Shown here: positions 8,123 through 13,889 of the stretch, piece by piece
Layout: every line of letters starts with the position of its first letter
How positions within the stretch are numbered: position 1 is the first letter of the stretch
DNA from: Lentisphaeria bacterium
Lineage (GTDB): Bacteria > Verrucomicrobiota > Lentisphaeria > Oligosphaerales > Oligosphaeraceae
DNA length: 19,809 nucleotides
Assembly: GCA_016287975.1 (NCBI GenBank)
Contig: JAEEXV010000350.1
Span: forward strand, 1-19,809
Direction of reading: 5' to 3'
The notes under the pieces: generated by a model
Told to the model about the DNA's origin: nothing
The model's database searches: none
What the model saw: the letters and a program-made list of their open reading frames with translations, nothing else
Program-made: the position numbers and the translations under genes

Positions 8123-8623
8123 ATGCCTCCCGCCCGCTACGAACTTCAGGATTTGCTGACCTTGCGCGAGAAGCGCGAGGACAAGCGGCTTCAGGAGTTG
8201 GATGCGGCCCGGAAGCAGTTGTCGGAGGCGGAGCGGCTGTTGTCGGAGGCGGAGGAGCGGTTGTCGGCGTTCCGCGCCACGAAGCCAGACAAGGTGAATG
8301 CCTTGTATGCGGCGGTGATGCGGCAGGTCGTGTCGCGGGGGCGTCTGGAGCAGTTGAAGGTGGCGGTGGCGGAGTTGGACGCCGAGGAACTGGCGCTGGC
8401 GCACCAGGTGGACCAGTTGCGCGATGCCCGCGACGCGGCGCAGACGCAGGTGGAGCAGGCGCATGCGGCGTACGTGGCGGCGACGAAGAATGTCGCCAAG
8501 TTGGACATGCACAAGGAAAGTTGGAAGGAGGAGGTCGCGAAGGAGGAGGAGCGCGACGCCGACTTGGAACTCGAGGATTTCATACCACGCAGACGTGCAG
8601 ACGATGATGACAGCAGCGATTGA
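8123..8623 (+). CDS. sctO: T3SS ATPase stalk protein SctO
   Basis: SctO (YscO/InvI/CdsO; FliJ-like) is the coiled-coil stalk connecting the ATPase hexamer with SctV. The 166-aa product is one long heptad-rich helix pair with alternating Lys/Arg/Glu/Ala (LREKREDKRLQELDAARKQL; then VAVAELDAEELALAHQVDQL), no membrane segment and an acidic tail ending DDDDSSD. Its size, composition and location straight after sctN are exactly as in other systems. The start ATG at 8123 follows a 58-nt pyrimidine-rich spacer without a Shine-Dalgarno. Its 3' end overlaps the likely sctP start by about 20 nt. Sequence alone would give only 'coiled coil'; context makes the call. Confidence 0.85.
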   Translation: MPPARYELQDLLTLREKREDKRLQELDAARKQLSEAERLLSEAEERLSAFRATKPDKVNALYAAVMRQVVSRGRLEQLKVAVAELDAEELALAHQVDQLRDARDAAQTQVEQAHAAYVAATKNVAKLDMHKESWKEEVAKEEERDADLELEDFIPRRRADDDDSSD

Positions 8624-9977
8624 ACTTCAGACGGCATTGCCGATGGCGGCGCCAGGCGCCGTGGGAACGGGCTTGCCTCCCGCGGAAGCGGGGGCGCCTG
8701 CCGTGACGGCGGCGGCGGTTTCGATGGCGGCCGTTCCGCCGCAGGTGTGCGAAGAGCTTGCGCGGGCATTGGGTGAATGCATGCCCGAGCGCCTTGCCCA
8801 TGGTCTGGCGGCCGATTTGACCGAAGGGGCGCGGGCGCAGGATAAATGCGCCGCGCTTCTGCGCCAGCCGCTCCTGGAGACCCCGCTCCCGTCCACCGCG
8901 TTTTCACCGACCGCGCCGATGACTTCGGCTCAGCCGCCCCTGCCGGCCATGCCGACGGCCTCGCCGCAGCTGACCCTGCCGACAGCCTCACCCCAGCCGA
9001 CCATGCCGACCATGCCGGCGGCCTCGGCTCAGCCGACCATGCCGGCGGCCTCGGCTCAGCCGACCATGCCGGCCATGCCGACGGCCTCGGCTCAGCCGAC
9101 CATGCCGGCCCTGCCGACGACTTCGGCTCCGCCGACCATGCCGGCCATGCCGACGGCCTCGGCTCAGCCGACCGTGCCGACGGAATCGGCTCAGCCGGCC
9201 ATGCCGACTATGCCGACGGACTCGGCTCAGCCGGCCATGCCGACGGACTCGGCTCAGGCGGCCATGCCGACGGACTCGACTCAGCCGACTATGCCGACCA
9301 TTCCGACAGACTCGGCTCAGCCGGCCATTCCGACGGCCTCGGCTCAGCCGACCGTGCCGACCCTGCCGACAGACTCGGCTCAGCCGACTATGCCGACGGA
9401 CTCGGCTCAGCCGTCCATGCCGACCATTCCGACGGCCTCGGCTCAGCAGGCCATGCCGACGGATCCATCGCTGTCGGCTTCCCCCACGTCGCGCGGGAAT
9501 GGGCCATCCGTCCCCGTGCAGGGGAAGGATCGGCGGGTGGAGAATGAGGTGGCGGTTTTGGCGGCGATGCCTCAGATGGCGATGCCGACGGAGATTTCCG
9601 TGGCGTCGTCGTCGCCGTCGGTGTCGGCCTCCGTTTTGCTGCCTGAGGCGGTGCGGGAGATTGCGCGTCGGGAGAACCTGTCGCTGGCGGTCACCGAACT
9701 TTGCGAGACGATGGAGGTTCGCCACGGTGCGTTGCTGGGGGAGGGCGAGGTGCGGCTGACCTTGCAGCCCACGGTGCTGTCTGGCAGCGTGGTGCGGCTG
9801 ACCTGCGAGCGAGGGGAGGTCGCGGTGCATTTTGCGGCGGCGACGGAGCAGGTGGAGCGACTGTTGCTGGCGGCCCAGCCAATGCTGCTGGCGCGGTTGG
9901 CGGAGAGCACGCCGCTGCCAGTGTCGATGACGGTGGCGAGGGGGCTGGCGGAGGAGGACTTCCGCCGCCGCTCATAA
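8604..9977 (+). CDS. sctP: T3SS needle-length ruler / specificity switch SctP, with tandem repeats
   Basis: SctP (YscP/CdsP; FliK-like) is secreted during needle growth, measures needle length and then switches export to late substrates. The predicted 457-aa protein has an Ala/Pro-rich N terminus and 17 tandem proline-rich 9- or 12-residue units (residues 110-289). Its C-terminal domain of about 110 residues, with GEVRLTLQPTVLSGSVVRL and VAVHFAAATEQVERLLLAAQ, matches the FliK/YscP switch-domain pattern. I chose ATG 8604 (ATG 8607 is adjacent, GTG 8595 is possible) because earlier codons encode an Arg-rich sequence that is just the out-of-frame sctO region. This gives an overlap of about 20 nt with sctO. 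sctQ follows after 9 nt. The order N-O-P-Q supports the call. Confidence 0.85.
   Translation: MMTAAIELQTALPMAAPGAVGTGLPPAEAGAPAVTAAAVSMAAVPPQVCEELARALGECMPERLAHGLAADLTEGARAQDKCAALLRQPLLETPLPSTAFSPTAPMTSAQPPLPAMPTASPQLTLPTASPQPTMPTMPAASAQPTMPAASAQPTMPAMPTASAQPTMPALPTTSAPPTMPAMPTASAQPTVPTESAQPAMPTMPTDSAQPAMPTDSAQAAMPTDSTQPTMPTIPTDSAQPAIPTASAQPTVPTLPTDSAQPTMPTDSAQPSMPTIPTASAQQAMPTDPSLSASPTSRGNGPSVPVQGKDRRVENEVAVLAAMPQMAMPTEISVASSSPSVSASVLLPEAVREIARRENLSLAVTELCETMEVRHGALLGEGEVRLTLQPTVLSGSVVRLTCERGEVAVHFAAATEQVERLLLAAQPMLLARLAESTPLPVSMTVARGLAEEDFRRRS
8931..9470 (+). repeat. in-frame tandem repeat array inside sctP (17 units of 27 or 36 bp)
   Basis: The 540-bp tract encodes 17 units that parse without gaps: nine 12-residue units (type QPTMPAMPTASA) and eight 9-residue units (type QPTMPTDSA). 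The longer form has one extra Met-Pro-x triplet inserted. At DNA level the motif CGGCTCAGCCGACCATGCCG recurs with few changes, so the array looks recently expanded. Unit lengths are multiples of three, so gain or loss keeps the frame; this also leaves other frames open across the tract, and those ORFs are not genes. Confidence 0.95.
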
Positions 9978-9986
9978 GGATTTTTC

Positions 9987-10934
9987 ATGGAACTGACCGA
10001 CCTCTTGCCATTCTGGTGTCCGTTGCCCGAGAAGCGCGCGCTGCTGCGGCTGCCCGCGTACGGCGTGCCTTTGGCAGGGGAGCCTGCGGCGGTGCTGCGC
10101 TTCCCCGCGGAGGCGGGCGAGGCCGCGCGGCGCGGATTCCAGTGCCGTCTGGGGGAGGAGGCATTGTATCTGGGGATCGCGTCCTCGCCAGAGACCGCGC
10201 CGCTCTTTGCGGAGGGCGCGGAGGATTTGCCGGAGGCCGTGGCGCTGGCGCTCGCGGAGGCCACGCTCAAGCCCTTGCTGGCGCGCTTTGAGGAGCTGGC
10301 GGGGAAGCCGTTGTCCATCGAGGCCTTTGGCGCGTCCGATGCTCCGCCCGAGGCGGTTGCGTTCCGCATTGAGACGGAGGCGGGGGAGGCGTTGCAGGAG
10401 GGGGTGATGACCTTGCCGCCTGCGCTGGAGGAGAAGTTGCTGGACTGGCGCTGGGTGGATGCCGCCGCGCCGTCGTTGCAGTCGCTGGTGCAGTCTTTCC
10501 AATTGCGGATCCTGGCCTTTGCGCCAGAGGAGGCTCCGAGCGAGGCGGAGTTGCGGGCGGGCGACTTTCTGCTGCTGCCCGAGTTCGCGGCGGAGGCGCC
10601 TGCGATGGAGTGCGTGGCGGAGGGCGTCGCGGTGCCGTTGGTGCTGCGGGGGAGTCTGGCGGCGGCGACGGGGGCGCTTGAGGTGTCGGAGATCGCGCGC
10701 CGCGAGGATGTTGAGGCGGAGAGCGGGCTGTGCGTGTGTTCCATGCCGTTCGAGGTGTCGCTTGGAGATGTGCGCCAGTGTCTCTCGTCGCCGCCCTTGC
10801 AGATGAACTTCGAGGGGCAGGTGCTGGAGTTGCGCGCAGGCGGGCGTTGCGTGGCGCGCGGGAGCCTGTCGCGCGTCGGGATGCAGCCTGCGCTGAAGAT
10901 CGAGGGGGCGGGGCAGGAAAACGTTGAGAGTTGA
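9987..10934 (+). CDS. sctQ: T3SS sorting-platform / C-ring protein SctQ
   Basis: SctQ (YscQ/SpaO/CdsQ; FliM/FliN-related) builds the cytoplasmic pods that collect chaperone-substrate complexes. The 315-aa protein is Leu/Ala/Glu-rich. Its C-terminal part has the SpoA (surface presentation of antigens) pattern: SMPFEVSLGDVRQCL, then LQMNFEGQVLELRAGGRCVA, then GSLSRVGMQPALKIEG. The N-terminal two thirds are divergent, as usual for SctQ. It has an AAGGA site 7-8 nt before ATG 9987, and its stop is 3 nt before sctR. An in-frame internal ATG at 10605 (codon 207) preceded by GGAGG may give a short SctQ-C form, as known in Yersinia and Salmonella. The SpoA match is moderate; the P-Q-R order is decisive. 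Confidence 0.83.
   Translation: MELTDLLPFWCPLPEKRALLRLPAYGVPLAGEPAAVLRFPAEAGEAARRGFQCRLGEEALYLGIASSPETAPLFAEGAEDLPEAVALALAEATLKPLLARFEELAGKPLSIEAFGASDAPPEAVAFRIETEAGEALQEGVMTLPPALEEKLLDWRWVDAAAPSLQSLVQSFQLRILAFAPEEAPSEAELRAGDFLLLPEFAAEAPAMECVAEGVAVPLVLRGSLAAATGALEVSEIARREDVEAESGLCVCSMPFEVSLGDVRQCLSSPPLQMNFEGQVLELRAGGRCVARGSLSRVGMQPALKIEGAGQENVES
10592..10607 (+). promoter_or_regulatory. possible internal ribosome-binding site for SctQ-C
   Basis: GGAGG at 10592-10596 lies 8 nt before an in-frame ATG (10605) in sctQ. Initiation there would give a 109-aa protein covering the C-terminal SpoA region. The GGAGG also encodes ordinary Ala-Glu-Ala codons common in this purine-rich gene, so chance is a real alternative. 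Confidence 0.35.
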
Positions 10935-10937
10935 CTT

Positions 10938-11591
10938 ATGTTCAACACCGATCCATTTTCACTGATCATCCTGTTCGTGGGGCTGTCGCTGCTGCCCTTC
11001 ATGGCGATGATCGCGACCTCCTACTTGAAGCTGGTTGTGGTGATTTCGCTGATCCGAAATGCGCTGGGCATCCAGTCGATTCCGCCGAACATGGTGGTGA
11101 ATGCGCTGGCGCTGATCCTGACCTTCTACATCATGGCGCCGTGCATGGAGCGTTCGTGGGCGATCCTGGAGGGGCAGCGGGGACAGTCGGCCGTGCAGAA
11201 GGTGCCGACCGCCAGGAATCTGCAGGCGGCGGCGGAGCCTTTCCGCGAGTTCCTCAAGGCGCACGCCTCGGATCGCAACGTGAACTTCTTCGCGCGCTCG
11301 GCGGAGCGGCTGTGGGCGACCGACGACCAGCCGAACGCCGAGGTGGACCGCAACAGCTTCTTCATCCTGGTGCCTGCCTTCGCGGTGACCGAGCTTTCGA
11401 GCGCCTTCCAGATCGGCTTCCTCATCTACCTGCCGTTCATCGCCATCGACATCATCGTCTCGAACATCCTGCTCGCGATGGGCATGATGATGGTCTCCCC
11501 GATGACCATCTCGCTGCCCTTCAAACTGCTGCTGTTCGTGCTGGTCGACGGCTGGACGCGCCTGATCCAGGGACTCATCCTCACCTACTAG
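10938..11591 (+). CDS. sctR: T3SS export apparatus membrane protein SctR
   Basis: SctR (YscR/SpaP; FliP family) forms, with SctS and SctT, the helical export gate in the inner membrane. The 217-aa product carries family hallmarks: LSLLPFMAMIATSYLKLVVV and LIRNALGIQSIPPNMVVNAL near the N terminus, a soluble periplasmic loop (about residues 80-150), then FAVTELSSAFQIGFLIYLPF and LLAMGMMMVSPMTISLPFKL, ending with LVDGWTRLIQGLI. About four hydrophobic helices are visible and the length is typical. The ATG lies 3 nt after sctQ, and sctS follows after 9 nt. There is no ambiguity in the family; flagellar FliP is excluded by context. Confidence 0.97.
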   Translation: MFNTDPFSLIILFVGLSLLPFMAMIATSYLKLVVVISLIRNALGIQSIPPNMVVNALALILTFYIMAPCMERSWAILEGQRGQSAVQKVPTARNLQAAAEPFREFLKAHASDRNVNFFARSAERLWATDDQPNAEVDRNSFFILVPAFAVTELSSAFQIGFLIYLPFIAIDIIVSNILLAMGMMMVSPMTISLPFKLLLFVLVDGWTRLIQGLILTY

Positions 11592-11600
11592 GAGCGAAAC

Positions 11601-11870
11601 ATGGATCAGGCAACCATCCTCGACTTCGCCATTCGGACGCTGGTCCTCGTCCTGCGCCTCTCGATGCTGCCGATCGTCGTCGCGACGGTGATCGGCGTGC
11701 TGGTGAGCCTGCTGCAGGCGCTCACGCAGGTGCAGGAGCAGACGCTGGGCTTCGCCGTCAAACTGATCGTCGTCTCCATCACGCTGCTGCTGGCGTCGCA
11801 GTGGATGATCGGCGAGATTTCGCTGTTTACCCAGGATATCTTCACCCGTTTCCCAGGACTGACGCGGTAG
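11601..11870 (+). CDS. sctS: T3SS export apparatus membrane protein SctS
   Basis: SctS (YscS/SpaQ; FliQ family) is the small hairpin subunit of the export gate. The 89-aa protein has two hydrophobic helices (about residues 14-40 and 50-73) separated by the conserved loop SLLQALTQVQEQTLGFAVKL, an almost perfect FliQ/SctS signature. AGGAG lies 7 nt before the ATG. It is the last T3SS gene of the run: the sctT and sctU genes usually found next are absent, and non-coding repeat DNA follows. These partners must lie elsewhere, for instance upstream of sctV, if the system is functional. Confidence 0.96.
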   Translation: MDQATILDFAIRTLVLVLRLSMLPIVVATVIGVLVSLLQALTQVQEQTLGFAVKLIVVSITLLLASQWMIGEISLFTQDIFTRFPGLTR

Positions 11871-11993
11871 GATCGAGGCCGTAGCCACGGCGTCCGCCGC
11901 GGCACCCTCCGCCGAACGAACCAGTCCCCGCTTACAGCACCCGGAAAATCCGGAAGACCTGGAAAATCCAGAAAAGCCAGCGTCTTCGCGGAC

Positions 11994-12021
11994 GTAGCCA
12001 CGGCGAGACCGCCGTGGCTAC
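11994..12021. repeat. perfect 12-bp-stem palindrome (REP-like)
   Basis: GTAGCCACGGCG (11994-12005) is followed by loop AGAC and CGCCGTGGCTAC (12010-12021), an exact inverted repeat. The same 12-mer left arm occurs alone at 11881-11892, just after sctS, with a degenerate right arm. It could be a REP-type element or a rho-independent transcript end for the T3SS operon, but no T-tract follows. Confidence 0.75.
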
Positions 12022-12073
12022 CACTTCGGGCATGGAAACGGTGGAAGGGAACACAGACGTACGGGGGACGGTT

Positions 12074-12129
12074 CAGCCTGCCGCACTCCATCGTCTTGGC
12101 GAAGTGCGGCGCTCCCGTGCCGCAGGCTG
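12074..12129. repeat. interleaved inverted repeat
   Basis: The arms CAGCCTGCCGCAC (12074-12086) and GTGCCGCAGGCTG (12117-12129) pair with one mismatch. A competing inner stem, GCCGCACT (12080-12087) with AGTGCGGC (12103-12110), is perfect. The two structures exclude each other. It looks like an intergenic repeat element; no function can be read from it. Confidence 0.6.
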
Positions 12130-12201
12130 TCTTCGGATCCGCCTCCCCGTCTGGCGCGGAGCCGCAGCGCGATCTCCGTCATCTGCCAGGCCAGCCGATA
12201 T

Positions 12202-12235
12202 GCCAGACTAACCACGCTGCCAGACTAACCGCGCT
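12202..12235. repeat. 17-bp tandem duplication at composition boundary
   Basis: Two adjacent 17-bp units, GCCAGACTAACCACGCT and GCCAGACTAACCGCGCT, differ at one base. They sit exactly where GC-rich host DNA gives way to AT-rich DNA, so they could be a scar of the insertion. Confidence 0.6.
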
Positions 12236-12331
12236 CTGACAGACTTGAAGCACAATCAGCGGTTTTAGGCTGTGCATTTAGAACAACAAGTGGCGTGAGA
12301 TACCAAAATCTCGGAAAAAACATTACTGTTA

Positions 12332-12359
12332 TTGAAAATAAGACATAGTATGCTATTTT
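12332..12359 (+). promoter_or_regulatory. sigma70-like promoter of the DUF262 pair
   Basis: TTGAAA (12332-12337) is separated by 16 nt from TATTTT (12354-12359), and TGC directly before the -10 makes an extended -10. It lies about 70 nt upstream of the first DUF262 start. The DNA here is AT-rich, so chance matches are easier, but the combination is good. Confidence 0.5.
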
Positions 12360-12428
12360 ATAAAGAGTGTCGCCGAACAGCGCGAGGTTTGTAAACGAGA
12401 AATTCGGCAAAGAGAATGGAGAATAATA

Positions 12429-13889
12429 ATGTCTTTACAACTCGCCATTACCACAATTGGAAACCTACTCCTTAAAAACTGCATCGCGCGCAATGATACT
12501 CCGGAAGCGCAGATCATCAAGGATGTTAACCTTTGTATTCCAGATTATCAGCGACCATATAAGTGGTCAGTGAAAAATGTTCTTCAATTGGTGAATGATA
12601 TTATTGAAGCCAAATTTGAAAACAAAGAGATCTATCGTGTCGGAACACTGATTCTTTACCGTAATTCAGAGCGAAACGAATATGAAATCGTCGATGGACA
12701 ACAGAGAACAATCTCTTTTTGCTTGCTTTTGAAGGCGCTTGGTGAAGATCCAGGTTTCTTAAAACAAAAAATAGAAGACAATCCGCATAGTGTTCGCAAT
12801 CTGATAAATAATTATCGCGCATTGGACCACAAGATCGGTAATATCCCCGATGACAGACGTGAACGAAAAGAATTCGGGGAATATGTGGCTCAGCAATGTG
12901 AATTGATCGTTGTAATTACCAACAATCTATCCGAAGCATTTCAATTTTTCGATTCACAAAATGCCCGTGGGAAGAAGTTGTACCCGCACGATTTGTTGAA
13001 GGCATATCACCTTCGGGAAATGAATGACCTCGGCGCAACCGAAACTGAAAGAGTCGTCAAAGATTGGGAGGATCTCGACCAAAGGGAGCTATCCTCTCTT
13101 TTCAGCGACTATCTGTACCGACTGAAAGAATGGATCAAGGGGAACCGGGCTGACGAGCTCACCGAGCACAATATTGACAAATTCAAGGGAATCATTCGTC
13201 AGGATAATTTCCCATACGCACAATTTTTCAAAGGCGCATTTGCCTATGCGGATATGATTAACCATTCATCCATGCCCTTTGTTTCTGGGATGAGGGACTT
13301 CAATCCGTTTCAAATTGCGGCTCCGATCATCGCGGGAAAACCCTTTTTTGATTACACAAAGCACTATTTTAACATTTTGAAGGACATCCAAAACAATGAC
13401 AAATTCGAGGGGTATTACATTAACGACAATGTGATTGTTAAAACCCTTGACTTACGAAAATGGAAAAATGGTTCTGGGAATCGTATAACCAGATTACTTT
13501 TTGATACTGCAATTTTGCTGTATATTGATCGATTCTGCCCAGAAAAGCCGTCAAAAAATGACAATGACATGCTGGAGCAATTTGTCATCTATGCCTTTAT
13601 TTGGTCTTACTCGCTTCGGGCGCAGTATTGGAACCTCGGATGGCTTTCCGCACAAAATTATGTCATGGGATACAGTGGTGTAGGCAACGCATTTAATATT
13701 TACAAGGTGATTGCTGAGGCCGACTCTCCGTCCGACTTGCAGAGCTCGCTGGCAAATTTACTAACCCCGCTCTCGCGTAAAGCAATTTGCACTTCACTCG
13801 AAAACGTCGATGAAAAAGATCCTGATGGTGTTTATACCCACTATCTTCATTTTTTTAAAGAACACAAATTCTTGGAGGTTTCAAAATGA
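12429..13889 (+). CDS. DUF262 (GmrS-like) protein, probable restriction/defence component A
   Basis: DUF262 proteins have a ParB-like fold that in GmrSD and SspE-type systems binds or hydrolyses NTPs to license cleavage of modified DNA. The 486-aa protein shows the DUF262 landmarks: IPDYQRPYKW (37-46), IVDGQQRTISF (87-97) and FFDSQNARGKKLYPHDLLKA (173-192). The C-terminal half is helical with no recognisable nuclease motif. GGAG (12418-12421) lies 7 nt before the ATG. Its stop overlaps the start of the second DUF262 gene by 4 nt (ATGA), so the two are translationally coupled and likely work together. The AT-rich composition is unlike the T3SS genes and points to horizontal transfer. Defence is inferred from family and pairing, not shown. 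Confidence 0.8.
   Translation: MSLQLAITTIGNLLLKNCIARNDTPEAQIIKDVNLCIPDYQRPYKWSVKNVLQLVNDIIEAKFENKEIYRVGTLILYRNSERNEYEIVDGQQRTISFCLLLKALGEDPGFLKQKIEDNPHSVRNLINNYRALDHKIGNIPDDRRERKEFGEYVAQQCELIVVITNNLSEAFQFFDSQNARGKKLYPHDLLKAYHLREMNDLGATETERVVKDWEDLDQRELSSLFSDYLYRLKEWIKGNRADELTEHNIDKFKGIIRQDNFPYAQFFKGAFAYADMINHSSMPFVSGMRDFNPFQIAAPIIAGKPFFDYTKHYFNILKDIQNNDKFEGYYINDNVIVKTLDLRKWKNGSGNRITRLLFDTAILLYIDRFCPEKPSKNDNDMLEQFVIYAFIWSYSLRAQYWNLGWLSAQNYVMGYSGVGNAFNIYKVIAEADSPSDLQSSLANLLTPLSRKAICTSLENVDEKDPDGVYTHYLHFFKEHKFLEVSK

Larger units (their letters stand above)
11871..12331. other. non-coding repeat-rich gap between T3SS and DUF262 genes
   Basis: No convincing gene is present. The GC-rich left part (to about 12235) holds a perfect hairpin (11994-12021), a related half-copy at 11881-11892, short A-rich direct repeats (GGAAAATCC at 11943 and 11961), an interleaved palindrome (12074-12129), and a 17-bp tandem duplication (12202-12218 and 12219-12235). 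From about 12236 the GC content falls abruptly, marking the start of the foreign segment. Confidence 0.7.

Noticed and set aside
8931..9470. Regular repeats considered as a CRISPR array.
   Set aside because: There are no unique spacers; the units are contiguous, in frame and translate to a coherent proline-rich protein segment.
8846..9547. Long open frames in other phases across the sctP repeats (Gly-His-Ala-Asp type on plus, Arg-His-Gly-Arg-Leu type on minus).
   Set aside because: They are by-products of repeats whose length is a multiple of three; the frame used has a recognisable SctP C-terminal domain and fits operon spacing.
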